A stretch of DNA of 64,000 bases from Phycisphaerae bacterium (lineage in GTDB: Bacteria > Planctomycetota > Phycisphaerae > Phycisphaerales > Phycisphaeraceae), in NCBI GenBank assembly GCA_030432595.1, contig JAUIGU010000007.1, forward strand, positions 1 through 64,000. The letters run 5' to 3'. Both the position numbers and the translations under genes were made by a program. Positions 26,574 to 35,467 of the stretch are shown in pieces. Positions within the stretch are counted from its first letter, which is position 1. Each line of letters begins with the position of its first letter. The notes beneath the pieces are model-generated. The model was given only the letters and a program-made list of their open reading frames with translations, did not search any database and was not told where the DNA came from.

Positions 26574-27485
26574 ATGGCGAACTTCCACCAAATCGCGGGC
26601 TACGACGTTGTCAAGAAGCTGGGCACCGGTGCCGGCAGTGTGCTTTACGCGGCCCGCGGCAAGGACGGCGGGAACTACTGCCTCAAACGCGTCTCCAAGA
26701 AGACGGCCCACGATCAGCGGTACATCGATCAGGCGGTCGCCGAGCACCAGATCGCCAGCAAGTTCGACCACCCGCAGATCCGCAAAAGCATCAAGCTCAT
26801 CAAGCTCCGCGAGCTCATCCGCGTGAGCGAGGTGGTCGTCGTGATGGAGATGGTCGACGGCCGCACGCTCGAGGAATACGAGCAGATCGACATGCTCACG
26901 ACCTGCCGGGTCTGCCGCAAGATCGCCGCCGCGCTCAAGCACATGCACGACCTGGGCTACGTCCACGCGGACATCAAGCCCAACAACATCATGATCGGCC
27001 GGGACGGCGAGGTGAAGATCATCGACTTCGGCCAGAGCTGCCCGACCAACACGGTCAAGGAACGCATCCAGGGCACCCCCGACTACATCGCCCCCGAGCA
27101 GGTCAAACGCAGCGCGATCACCGAGCAGACGGACGTCTTCTGCCTGGGCGCGACGATGTACTGGATGCTGACCGGCAAAAACGTGCCGACGGTGTTTACC
27201 CGACGCAATCAGGCCGGCGTCCAGCTCAAGACCGACGATTACAAGAAGGCGACCCCGCCGATCGACGTGAACCCCGACGTCACGCCGGCGCTGTCTTCGC
27301 TGGTGATGGACTGCGTGAACCGCCGGCCCGAAGACCGCCCCGACGGCATGCAGACCGTGATCGAACGCCTCGACATGGCCATCGCCCAGATCGAACGCAA
27401 CCGCAAGCTCGGCAAGGGCGCCGCGGGCACCGGTGCGGGCATGGACGACACCGACGCGGTGGGCCAGTCTTCCCGGCCGTCCTGA
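26574..27485 (+). CDS. Cytoplasmic Ser/Thr protein kinase (Hanks type)
   Basis: This 303-residue protein is a kinase domain with a short glycine-rich tail and no membrane segment or sensor domain, unlike most bacterial PknB-type kinases. Features are glycine loop LGTGAGSV (16-23), ATP Lys38 in YCLKRV, catalytic loop HADIKPNN (131-138, Ala for the usual Arg, so an RD-lacking kinase), DFG at 151-153 and APEQ at 173-176. A GTPDY motif marks the activation segment. Non-RD kinases often do not need loop phosphorylation. The start ATG follows a 275-base gap without genes. comEC follows 45 bases later. Confidence 0.92.
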   Translation: MANFHQIAGYDVVKKLGTGAGSVLYAARGKDGGNYCLKRVSKKTAHDQRYIDQAVAEHQIASKFDHPQIRKSIKLIKLRELIRVSEVVVVMEMVDGRTLEEYEQIDMLTTCRVCRKIAAALKHMHDLGYVHADIKPNNIMIGRDGEVKIIDFGQSCPTNTVKERIQGTPDYIAPEQVKRSAITEQTDVFCLGATMYWMLTGKNVPTVFTRRNQAGVQLKTDDYKKATPPIDVNPDVTPALSSLVMDCVNRRPEDRPDGMQTVIERLDMAIAQIERNRKLGKGAAGTGAGMDDTDAVGQSSRPS

Positions 27486-27530
27486 CCCTGGACGCGGACC
27501 CCGCACGCCGAGCGTTACGATCCCCGGGCC

Positions 27531-30092
27531 ATGTCCGGCCGCGCCGCCATTCCGGGAAACGAACAAAAATCGACGCCGCGGATGCGTGATGTCTGGCGTC
27601 CCGCCGGGCCGGTCGTCGCGGGCGTGTTGCTGGGTTCGACCGCGACGACCGCATGGGTCTGGCTTACTTTGGCCGCGGCGGCGATCTCCATGCTCGTGGT
27701 GCGGGCATTGAGGCAGAAGCGCACGCCCGGCGAAACAGAGGCTTTGATGCGGTGGGCCGGTGTGATCGCTGCGCTCCTGTTGATCGCGGCGTACGCGTCG
27801 CTGCGTCTGCACCACGTCCCGCGACAAACGGTCGAAGCGTTCCTGACCACCGACGGGCAGCTCGTCGAGGTCGCGGGCGTCGTTGAAGACACGCCACGGA
27901 TCCGCACCCCCGACGCCGGGTTCTTCGCCGACTTCAGCCACGAACGCCCGATCACGATGTGGACGCTGCGGCTGGACACGCGCTACCAGACCGACGGCTC
28001 CGCCGCCCCGCTCGCCGGCCGCGTGCTGGTCAAGGCCAACGAGGTCGTCACGCACGTCGAAGCCGGGCAGCGCGTCCGCATCCTCGGCTGGCTCGCCGAC
28101 GTCGGTCCCACAAAAAACCCCGGCGAGTTCGACTTCCGGAGCTGGCTTGCGCAGCGCGGCGTGGTCGGCCGCGTCACCGTCACCGCGCGAGAACACATCC
28201 AAATCATCGAGACAAATACCGCGACCTCCACGCTTTCACCCCGCCAACCCAGCGCCGCGCTCATCCGGGCCTGCGGCCGCTCGCTGTCCGCGGGGCTCGA
28301 AACCGAGCCGCAGCGACTGGCGCTGCTCGAGACGCTGCTGCTCGGCCGGGCCACCGACGCGTCGCTGGGCGACCTCCGCGACACCTTCCGCCGGGTCGGC
28401 CTCGCCCATGTGCTCTCGATCTCCGGCGCCCACCTGGGCATCCTCATCGGGCTCGTCTGGCTCGTCGCCCGCGCGATCTCCGGCCACCCGCAGCGCGTCC
28501 CCATCGCCGTGCTCATCTTCGTCCTGGCGTACACCGCCCTGCTGCCCGGCCGCGTGCCGATCATCCGCGCGACCATCATGGCCACGGCCCTGTTCCTGCC
28601 GCTCGCGCTGGGCCGACACGTCCCGGCGATCCGCTCGCTCGCGGTCGCCGCCGTGGTGGTGTTGCTCTGGCGTCCGGGCGAGTTGTTCGCCCCCGGCTTC
28701 CAGCTCAGCTTCGGCGCGGTCGGCGCGATCATGCTGTTCACCCGCCGCGTGTCCGAATGGCTCTGGCCCCAGCCGCTGGTGCCGCTGCGCAACCCCGGGT
28801 TGGCCGTGCTCGCCGGGCGCTTCGTGGTCGATTACTTCGCGGTCAGCCTCGTCGCGTTCGGCGCGGTGTTGCCGATCATCGTGTTCCACTTCGGCCTGGT
28901 CAGCCCGCTGGCGGTTTTGCTGTCGATGCTGGCTTGGCCGGTATTGGGGGCCGTGCTCGCGCTGGGCTACCTCAAGATGCTCGTCGGGCTCTTGCTCCCG
29001 AGTGCCGGGCTTCTTTTGTCGGGGCCGCTGGCGTGGGCGGCCGACGCGCTGATCAACCTCGCCCAACTCGCGGACACCTGGCCCGGCTCGTCGCTCGCGT
29101 TATCCCAACCCGTGAGCCTCGCCTGGACCGCGGCCGCGATGCTGTGCGGCTGGGCCTTGCTCGCCGGGCGATTCGGTTCTCACCGGCGCTGGCTTGCGGT
29201 GTGCATCACTGCGCTGATTGTCTGGCTGACCGTCGAACAGGGCGTCATCACCCGCCGGTTCCGCACGCCGCCGCCGCTCCAGGTCACCATGTTCGCCGTC
29301 GGCGACGGCTCTTCTTTCCTCGTGCGCTCGGCCGACCAAACCCTGCTCTTCGACTGTGGCTCGCAAGGCTATCCGCAGGTCGGGCAACGCAGCGTCGTGC
29401 CCGCGCTGCGCCGGCTCGGCGTGAACCGCCTCGACGTGCTCGTCCTTTCCCACGCCGACCTCGACCACTTTTCCGGCGTGCCGGAGGTGATTGAATCCGT
29501 GCCCGTGGGCCGCATCCTTGTCTCGCCCGAGGTGCTGACCGACGCGAAAGCCCGGCCCGACGGCGCGACCGCGTTCCTCCTCGCCTGGCTCGAAACGCAG
29601 CGTTTGCCGATCGAACCCGTTACTGCCGGCTGGTCCGAGCGCTTCGGTGACGCGAAACTCACCGCGCTCTGGCCCCCGCCGGGCCTCGACGCCGAGCGCT
29701 CCAACGACCACTCGCTAGTGCTGCGCATCGAGGCCGCGGGCCGCGCCGCCCTGCTCAACGGCGACCTCCAGGCCGACGGCACCGCCGCCCTGCTCGACCC
29801 CCAACATCCCCATCACGCCGAACTCAATGCCGACCTCACCGACCTGCCCCACCACGGCAGCTTCACCGAACACTCCCCCGCCTGGCTTGCGGCCGTGTCT
29901 CCGGAATATGTATTTCAATCTTCCGGCCCCGACCGCCTCCGCTTCGACGACTGGGCCGAGACGCTCAAACAGACTCAAACCACCCGCTTCGTCAGCGACC
30001 GCGCCGGCATGACCACGGTCACCTTCACCCGCGACGGCGAGATCGTGACCGAAACCTACATCAATCCGACACCGCTCAACCCGACCCCGTGA
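27531..30092 (+). CDS. comEC: ComEC/Rec2-type DNA uptake channel protein
   Basis: This 853-residue inner-membrane protein has the standard ComEC order. Two or three N-terminal helices come first, then a DUF4131/OB-like region (VEVAGVVEDTPRIR), a competence domain with many helices (HVLSISGAHLGILIGLVW; RVPIIRATIMATALFLPLALGR), and a C-terminal metallo-beta-lactamase-like domain (TMFAVGDGSSFLV, LSHADLDHFSG, LPHHGS). It forms the channel that takes single-stranded DNA into the cell during transformation. No other com gene is nearby, as is usual. Confidence 0.93.
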   Translation: MSGRAAIPGNEQKSTPRMRDVWRPAGPVVAGVLLGSTATTAWVWLTLAAAAISMLVVRALRQKRTPGETEALMRWAGVIAALLLIAAYASLRLHHVPRQTVEAFLTTDGQLVEVAGVVEDTPRIRTPDAGFFADFSHERPITMWTLRLDTRYQTDGSAAPLAGRVLVKANEVVTHVEAGQRVRILGWLADVGPTKNPGEFDFRSWLAQRGVVGRVTVTAREHIQIIETNTATSTLSPRQPSAALIRACGRSLSAGLETEPQRLALLETLLLGRATDASLGDLRDTFRRVGLAHVLSISGAHLGILIGLVWLVARAISGHPQRVPIAVLIFVLAYTALLPGRVPIIRATIMATALFLPLALGRHVPAIRSLAVAAVVVLLWRPGELFAPGFQLSFGAVGAIMLFTRRVSEWLWPQPLVPLRNPGLAVLAGRFVVDYFAVSLVAFGAVLPIIVFHFGLVSPLAVLLSMLAWPVLGAVLALGYLKMLVGLLLPSAGLLLSGPLAWAADALINLAQLADTWPGSSLALSQPVSLAWTAAAMLCGWALLAGRFGSHRRWLAVCITALIVWLTVEQGVITRRFRTPPPLQVTMFAVGDGSSFLVRSADQTLLFDCGSQGYPQVGQRSVVPALRRLGVNRLDVLVLSHADLDHFSGVPEVIESVPVGRILVSPEVLTDAKARPDGATAFLLAWLETQRLPIEPVTAGWSERFGDAKLTALWPPPGLDAERSNDHSLVLRIEAAGRAALLNGDLQADGTAALLDPQHPHHAELNADLTDLPHHGSFTEHSPAWLAAVSPEYVFQSSGPDRLRFDDWAETLKQTQTTRFVSDRAGMTTVTFTRDGEIVTETYINPTPLNPTP

Positions 30093-30133
30093 ACCGCCGA
30101 AGACTTTCCAAGGTATTCCGGGGTGTTCCGGGG

Positions 30134-30158
30134 TATAATGCTTGCAGTTCTTTGACAA
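30134..30158 (+). promoter_or_regulatory. ssrA promoter -10 and leader motif
   Basis: A consensus TATAAT lies at 30134-30139, 22 bases before the mature tmRNA start. After eight bases comes TTCTTTGACAA, which must be transcribed and then removed by RNase P. TTCCGGGGT occurs twice just upstream of the -10. No clear -35 is seen. Confidence 0.75.
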
Positions 30159-30160
30159 TC

Positions 30161-30556
30161 GGGGCCGACTGGAATCGACCGGACAGGGTCTGGTTGGTGG
30201 TCGCGCGTCGCGGAGCATCCAGGCCGCGTTAACAAGGATGCAAACCCATAAATGCCAACGATAACATCGCTGGTCGCATCGGCTTCGATAGCCCGGTGCG
30301 TCTCGCCGCCTAAGTTGATTCGATTCAACTAGCCGGCAACGTCCCCCGCTCGCTGGGCCCGTGGCGGACGGGGGATGAAAGACAACGGGCTCGCCCAAAG
30401 GCGGCGTCACAGCGCCCGCGGGTTAAACCACACTTTGACTAGGAGCACGAACGGCTGTCGACCGCCACGCGTGGTCCGAAATTCAACAATCGACTACACG
30501 CGTAGAAGCCACCTTCCAACTGTCTCGACACGGGGGTTCAAATCCCCCCGGCTCCA
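30161..30556 (+). ncRNA. ssrA: tmRNA (ssrA), one-piece
   Basis: The 5' end GGGGCCG pairs over seven bases with CGGCTCC at the 3' end, and the T-arm reads GGGGG-TTCAAAT-CCCCC. The tag frame runs from GCC at 30254 to TAA at 30311-30313 and encodes ANDNIAGRIGFDSPVRLAA, 19 residues plus the charged alanine. The terminal RLAA fits known degradation tags. It rescues stalled ribosomes with SmpB. CCA is not encoded. Length is about 396 bases, normal for one-piece tmRNA. Confidence 0.95.
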
Positions 30557-30562
30557 CTTCGA

Positions 30563-30621
30563 GCCACCCGTGAACATGTGCCGACAAACGTTGTCCGCGG
30601 TGTTCACCGGTGGCTTTTTTT
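30563..30621 (+). terminator. Rho-independent terminator of ssrA
   Basis: GCCACCCGTGAACA at 30563-30576 pairs with TGTTCACCGGTGGC at 30601-30614 with one mismatch and is followed by seven T. The loop is 24 bases. Confidence 0.85.
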
Positions 30622-31325
30622 CTGCGCTTGCCCGGCGTTGATCACGCGCCGGTGGTTCGTGCGGAGAACCCACGCACGAAAGATCAAGGTGGGACGAGTA
30701 CGCCCCTGCTTCACATGTCAAAGAACACCGTGTGCGCCTCTTGCGAGCCGGCGTGTCTCACGCCCGGCATCCGGGCCGACACGGCCCGGCTCGCTTCGAA
30801 ACATTCCGGGGCGGGACCGTCGTCACGATCCACAGACCCCCGGCCGGCGTCGGTTTTTCAACCCGCCGTCACCGCGCTTCGGATGGGACTCACTCGGGGG
30901 GTTCCGGCGGGAGGCGGCGTGCGATCGAAATCCATTCCGACTCACCCGCGTCCAAGGCCACACGGCAATTCGTGATTAAGGAACTCAAGCCCTCACCCAC
31001 CTGGCACCCACGCGGAGGCCACGCTCCACTCTCGCTGTATTGATTTTACCCGCGGGTCAATGCCGGCCGGCAAAGTGTCGGGCCAACCGTGCGCACGAAA
31101 CCGAAGCGCGAAGGGGGTGCCACGGTCGCTAGCGACGGTGCGGGCGAGTGAATCCTTGAGAGTTCTTGTTGACGGGAAGCACACGGTCGCAAGCGACCGT
31201 GGCACCCAACCCGCCAAGCGGAGGCCGGTCGTCGCTGTTTCACTCGAAGACGAACCCACGAACAACAGCGAGCGGGAGGCGGTCGGTGTTCGCCGTTGAT
31301 GGCTTGATCGAATTCCGATGCGCAT
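30622..31325. other. 704-base stretch without a recognised gene
   Basis: Frames of 80-130 codons exist here on both strands but none has a recognisable domain, ribosome site or signal peptide. The only structure I can support is the 93-base palindromic repeat at 31115-31207. The left 480 bases hold nothing I can name. Confidence 0.5.
31115..31207. repeat. Palindromic intergenic repeat, copy A
   Basis: The 93-base element starts with GGGTGCCACGGTCGC and ends with the inverse GCGACCGTGGCACCC. Each end also folds on itself (CACGGTCGC-T-AGCGACGGTG; CACGGTCGCAAGCGACCGTG). The middle contains GAATCCTT. The copy at 35468-35555 has the same ends and the same central octamer. Confidence 0.8.
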
Positions 31326-31364
31326 GAAAAAGCGGGGCGTCGCCGGTGTGGGCGGCGCCCCGCT
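31326..31364 (-). terminator. Rho-independent terminator
   Basis: AGCGGGGCG at 31331-31339 pairs with CGCCCCGCT at 31356-31364. On the minus strand the stem is followed by TTTTT. It lies 28 bases after the dockerin/PEP-CTERM gene ending at 31393. Confidence 0.8.
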
Positions 31365-31392
31365 CGAAAGCTCGCCGAAGCGCGGAGGAGGC

Positions 31393-32619
31393 TCAGCGTC
31401 GGCGATACAGGAGAAGGCCACCGAGGCTCAGCAGGGCAAGCGAGGCGGGCTCGGGCACGGCGCTGCCGGTGAAGTCGGGGGCGGAGGTGCTGCCCCAGTT
31501 CAGGAGCACGCCGTCCAGCTCGTTCTGGTCGACCAGGCCGTCGAAGCCGCCGCCGCCGGGGAAGTTGACCCAGCCGGTGACGTCGGAGACGTCGGTGTCG
31601 CCCCAGTTGGAGAGGACGAAGTCCAGGTCGGTCTGTTCGACCTGTCCGCCGTTGTCGTAGTCGCCGTTGATGCCGCCGCCGATGGCGGTGCGGACGAGGT
31701 TGCGGAGGTAGACGCCGTTGTCGACGTTGTTGGGGTCTTCGGCCCCGAAGTCGAGGTAGTCGATGGTCCACTCGTAGCTGAAGTTGGCGGTGCTGGCCGA
31801 GACGGTCGAGCCCTGGAGGAAGTTGGTGAACGCTTCGTCGCCGGTGAGCCGGCCGGCGTCGAAGAGGCGGATATCGCCGTTGGCGGGGTCGTAGTCCTCG
31901 ATGACGGAGACGTCGAGCGTGGCGCCCAGGAGGTCGAGCTGGTCATCGACGAGGACGGTGGAGATGCCGCCGCTGTCGATGGCGAACGACGCCATGGAGG
32001 TGCCGCCGTTGAAGCCCTGAAGGAAGCGCATGTCTTCGGTGCGGATGAGGGTGGCGTCGGAGCCAACGACGCGGAACTCGGCCTTGTTGAAGGCGCGGGT
32101 GTCGCGGCCGACGTGGATGAAGTTGGTCATGTTGTGCAGCGTGCCCGAGCGGACTTCGAGGATCGAGTCGGCGGACTCGGGCTTGTCGTAGGACAAGCGG
32201 ATGGTGCGCTGCGAGGTGAGGGTGCCGCCGTCGACGATGACGTGACCGGTGGCTTCGCCGTACATGCCCGCGTTGACCTCGCGGCCGATGCGGTTGTTGG
32301 ACTCACCGAGGTTGAGGACGCCGCCGGTCCCGATGGTGAGGGTGGTGGTGCCCGCCGCGCCCAGGACGCTGTCGCCGATCTGGAGTTCGCGGATGTCCTG
32401 GGCGGTGTTGAGGGTGATGTTGATGGGGGCGAAGAGTTCGGCGGCGCCGGGGCTGTCGAGGTCGGTGGTCGGCAGCGCGTCGCCGTCCCAGTTGAGCACG
32501 TTGGCCCAGGTGTTGTCGCCGGAGTCGTTGTCGAACTGGACGGCGGCGGCCGGGAGCGCGGCTGCGAGGGCCCCGGTGGTCAGGGCGATGCGGACGGAAT
32601 GCGAGATACGGTGGAACAT
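31393..32619 (-). CDS. Autotransporter-repeat-like exported protein with dockerin and PEP-CTERM
   Basis: This protein has 408 residues from the ATG preceded by AAGGAGAAGG. A signal peptide (IALTTGALAAALPAAAV) is followed by NTWANVLNWDGD and a beta-helix of short repeats (LTIGTGGVLNLGE, GHVIVDGGTLTSQ, DSILEVRSGTLHN), the pattern of passenger-associated-repeat proteins in planctomycetes. A double dockerin-like motif (QVEQTDLDFVLSNWGDT, LVDQNELDGVLLNWG) and the tail VPEPASLALLSLGGLLLYRRR close it. It should be a surface protein; no enzyme domain is seen. It lies divergently upstream of a XylR-type regulator gene. Confidence 0.85.
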   Translation of the reverse strand: MFHRISHSVRIALTTGALAAALPAAAVQFDNDSGDNTWANVLNWDGDALPTTDLDSPGAAELFAPINITLNTAQDIRELQIGDSVLGAAGTTTLTIGTGGVLNLGESNNRIGREVNAGMYGEATGHVIVDGGTLTSQRTIRLSYDKPESADSILEVRSGTLHNMTNFIHVGRDTRAFNKAEFRVVGSDATLIRTEDMRFLQGFNGGTSMASFAIDSGGISTVLVDDQLDLLGATLDVSVIEDYDPANGDIRLFDAGRLTGDEAFTNFLQGSTVSASTANFSYEWTIDYLDFGAEDPNNVDNGVYLRNLVRTAIGGGINGDYDNGGQVEQTDLDFVLSNWGDTDVSDVTGWVNFPGGGGFDGLVDQNELDGVLLNWGSTSAPDFTGSAVPEPASLALLSLGGLLLYRRR

Positions 32620-33092
32620 GCCTTCTCCTTTCAAGGATTGAGAACTGATTTCAAGCGGAGGTGGGAACGGGCCGGGCCGCGCGGGAGGGCGTCGGCAATG
32701 CCGGGAATCGGGAATGGCGCCAAGGCGCGGGGGCCGGGGGGACAAAGCGGTTGAGATGGGCTCGGAACGGACTGGCGAGGATGCGGGACTGCGGGAAACT
32801 TGGCGGAATTCGGGATCGGCCGCGTCAATCAATCAGGAGGCCATGAGGCGAACGACTGCGAAATCCACCGTGGGTCGGCGACAAAACCGCCCGCTCCCCA
32901 CAATTTACCAGCGCCGCGGGGCGCGGTCGGGTGAACCGCCTGTGATAATGCGGATTCGCATTTTGAGATCGCGTCGCTGGCGTTTCGAAGCCATTTGGCC
33001 GATGGGGTGGGGGCTGGACGCCGAAAACCGCGTTCGGCGTAGGTCGGCGGAGTCCGTACCATTGCCTCGTTTTACATTCTGCGTGAATCTGC
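32620..33092. other. 473-base divergent control region
   Basis: This gap separates the dockerin/PEP-CTERM gene (minus) from the first XylR-type regulator (plus). It holds the ribosome site of the former and an inverted repeat AATGCG-GATT-CGCATT at 32947-32962, a possible operator. No further gene is supported; several frames exist but lack recognisable features. Confidence 0.45.
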
Positions 33093-34262
33093 TTGGCTGA
33101 ATTCCCCCTCCGACCCCCGCGCCGCGTGGCCCTCATCACCGAGGCGGCGGTGGCGCCGCGCCGGCGGATGCTGGCGGGGGTGACGAAATACATCCGCGAG
33201 CACGAGCCCTGGGCGGTGTATCTCAAGCCGGCCGGGGCGGACAAATCGCTGCGGGAGTGGCTGGAGACCTGGCAGGGCGACGGGGTGATCGCGGCGGCGT
33301 TTCACGCAGAGGTGGAGGGTCTGTACGACCTGTCGATCCCGACCGTAGACATCGTGGGGTCGCTGGGCCACGACGTGGCGCCACTGGTCCACGCCAACGA
33401 CGTGTCGATCGGGCGGGCCGGGGCGGAGCACCTGCTGGAGCGCGGGTTCCGGCGGTTCGGGTTCATCGAAATCGACGAGCCGGAGGCGACGTGGTCGCAC
33501 GAGCGTCGGCAAGGGTTCGTGGAGGCGGTGGCGCAGCGCGGGTACGACTGCGAGGTGTACGGCATGCCGCGTCCGGTCGGCCAGGGCGGGCCGCAGCTCT
33601 GGGAGCAGCAGCAGCAGGCGCTGGCCGCGTGGATCCAGGCGCTGCCCAAGCCGGTGGGCGTGATGACTAGCACGGACCTGATGGGCCAGCAGTTCCTGGA
33701 GGCGTGTCTGCGGGCGGGGGTGATCGTGCCCGAGCAGGTGGCGGTGATCGGGGCGGACAACGACGAGCTGATCTGCGGGATCGCGTCGCCGCCGCTGTCG
33801 AGCGTGATCATCAACGACGAGCAGCGCGGGTACGCGGCGGCGGCGCTGCTGGACCGTTTGATGAACGGCGAGCCGCCGCCGGAGAAGCCCGTGTTCATCG
33901 AGCCGTCGGGCACGGCCGAGCGCGGGTCGACCGACATCCTGGCTATCGACGATCAGGCGGTGGTGCGGGCGCTGCGCTACATCCGCGACCACGCGTGCGC
34001 GAAGATCGGGGTGGACGAGGTCGTGGCCCAGGTTCCGCTGTCGCGCAGCGTGCTGGAACGGCGGATCAAGAAGGTGCTGGGGCGGACGATCAACGAGGAG
34101 ATCGTCCGGTTGCGTTTGAACACGGCCGTCGAACTGATCTGCGAGACCGAGCTGGACCTCAAGAACATCGCGTACAAGGCGGGGTTCCGCAGCCAGTCCT
34201 ACATGAACGCGGTGTTCCGGCGGAAGCTGGGGCGCACGCCGGGGTCGTACCGCGAAGTGTGA
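33093..34262 (+). CDS. XylR-type transcriptional regulator (sugar-binding domain plus AraC HTH)
   Basis: This 389-residue protein joins a LacI/PBP1-like ligand domain (RVALITEAAVAPRRRMLAG, HANDVSIGRAGAEHLLERGF, PEQVAVIGADND) to a C-terminal AraC helix-turn-helix pair (residues ~285-389: VDEVVAQVPLSRSVLERR, LKNIAYKAGFRSQSYMNAVFRR, GRTPGSYREV). E. coli XylR has the same layout and activates sugar genes after binding xylose. The start is a TTG because no ATG or GTG gives the full N-terminus. It converges on the pectate lyase gene, 16 bases apart, and likely senses a pectin-derived sugar; the ligand is inferred. Confidence 0.9.
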   Translation: MAEFPLRPPRRVALITEAAVAPRRRMLAGVTKYIREHEPWAVYLKPAGADKSLREWLETWQGDGVIAAAFHAEVEGLYDLSIPTVDIVGSLGHDVAPLVHANDVSIGRAGAEHLLERGFRRFGFIEIDEPEATWSHERRQGFVEAVAQRGYDCEVYGMPRPVGQGGPQLWEQQQQALAAWIQALPKPVGVMTSTDLMGQQFLEACLRAGVIVPEQVAVIGADNDELICGIASPPLSSVIINDEQRGYAAAALLDRLMNGEPPPEKPVFIEPSGTAERGSTDILAIDDQAVVRALRYIRDHACAKIGVDEVVAQVPLSRSVLERRIKKVLGRTINEEIVRLRLNTAVELICETELDLKNIAYKAGFRSQSYMNAVFRRKLGRTPGSYREV

Positions 34263-34278
34263 GCGGTCGGCGTTGGCG

Positions 34279-35415
34279 TCAGTTCGCGTGCTCGGTTTGA
34301 TCCAGCACGTTGTGGTCCGGCGCCCACTTCTTCTGCCACGCAGGGTACTCGTCGCTCAGCAGCGGGTCGGCCCGGCGGGAGTACCAGGCGTAGCCGTTGC
34401 GGCGTTCGGGGCTGACTTCTTCGAGTTTGTAGCGGATGGCGCTGTCGCGGTCGCTGAAGATCGGGCGGTCGGTGCCGAGTTCGTAGAACCGGGCCCACCA
34501 CACGTCGCCGGGGTCGTCGGTCTTAACGAGGAGGCGGTCACGCGAGCCGTCGGGCAGGGTCATGCGCTCGTAGGACACGCCCGTGAGTTTGACCTTGTCG
34601 AACCACGCGACGGCGCTCTGCACGGCCCGGATCACGTCGTCGCCGGGCTCGTCGATGCTCATGAGGAAGCGGATGATGTGCACCGACTCGGCGCCGCTGA
34701 GCGAGGGGTGCTCGTACGCCCGGGCCATCGTCGGCGCGAGCGTCTCGGCGTCGTGCTGGGCGCACCAGGCGGTGAGTTGGCCGTCGATTTTGACCTGCGT
34801 GTCGAGGATGGCCTGCACGCCGGCGTGGTAGGACGCGTCGGCCTTGTCGCGGACCGCCTCGGGCAGGAAGGTGTACGGCGCGTCGCCGTCCGCGATTTCA
34901 CGCATGAACTTGACGACGCGGGTCATGGCGTCGTCGTTGTAGGTGATCGCGTCGTGGTAGCCGCCGCGCAGCGGGTAGTACTGCGGCCAGCCGCCGTTGT
35001 CGTACTGGGCGTCGAACAGGTACGCCAGCCCGCGGTCGAAGGCGCGGCGGGTAGTGCCGTCGTCGGTGACGGTGATGACCCGGGCGAGGAACTCCAACTC
35101 GCCGATCGTCGCGTCGTTGTCGATGGTCGCGGGCTGGTCGCGGTTGGCGTCGAGGTAGTCGGCGGTGGGCGGGTCGGTCGGGTCGTAGTTCTTGTCCCAG
35201 CCGCCGCAGTCGCGCTGCCGGGCGAGGATGTTCTTCGTGACGGCGACGCCTTCGTCGGAGGTGAACCAGGCGTCGGGCTTTTCGAGGTACGGCTCCCAGT
35301 CGGCGGCGCGGGCGGCCGGCGTCGCCAACACCGCAAGCAACACGCCCAGAATCAAGCCAATCACCGGCAACTTCAGACCATGATCGGTGGTATTCAATTC
35401 GGAAGAGAGTTTCAT
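34279..35415 (-). CDS. Secreted pectate lyase, family PL10
   Basis: This protein has 378 residues from the ATG of MKLSSEL. A signal peptide (PVIGLILGVLLAVLATPAARA) is followed by the alpha-helical toroid of PL10: RQRDCGGWDKNYD, ATIGELEFLARV, YDNGGWPQYYPLRGGYHDAITYNDDAM, LTAWCAQHD, and RRNGYAWYSRRAD. The enzyme cuts polygalacturonate by beta-elimination, with calcium. The frame continues upstream through the palindromic repeat, so I reject that extension. It lies between the two XylR-type regulators; likely exported to the periplasm or outside. Confidence 0.92.
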   Translation of the reverse strand: MKLSSELNTTDHGLKLPVIGLILGVLLAVLATPAARAADWEPYLEKPDAWFTSDEGVAVTKNILARQRDCGGWDKNYDPTDPPTADYLDANRDQPATIDNDATIGELEFLARVITVTDDGTTRRAFDRGLAYLFDAQYDNGGWPQYYPLRGGYHDAITYNDDAMTRVVKFMREIADGDAPYTFLPEAVRDKADASYHAGVQAILDTQVKIDGQLTAWCAQHDAETLAPTMARAYEHPSLSGAESVHIIRFLMSIDEPGDDVIRAVQSAVAWFDKVKLTGVSYERMTLPDGSRDRLLVKTDDPGDVWWARFYELGTDRPIFSDRDSAIRYKLEEVSPERRNGYAWYSRRADPLLSDEYPAWQKKWAPDHNVLDQTEHAN

Positions 35416-35467
35416 CGAGGGGTTCTCAAAGTGATCAAAGAAAAGCGGGAGTGCAGCGCGGCGAGTT

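Noticed and set aside
30578-31043. Several overlapping frames of 100-130 codons after the tmRNA.
   Set aside because: Mutually overlapping, no domains or start signals; the first ones begin inside the ssrA terminator.
30161-31392. A prophage or island inserted at the tmRNA 3' end.
   Set aside because: No integrase, no repeat of the tmRNA 3' end and an intact terminator follow directly.
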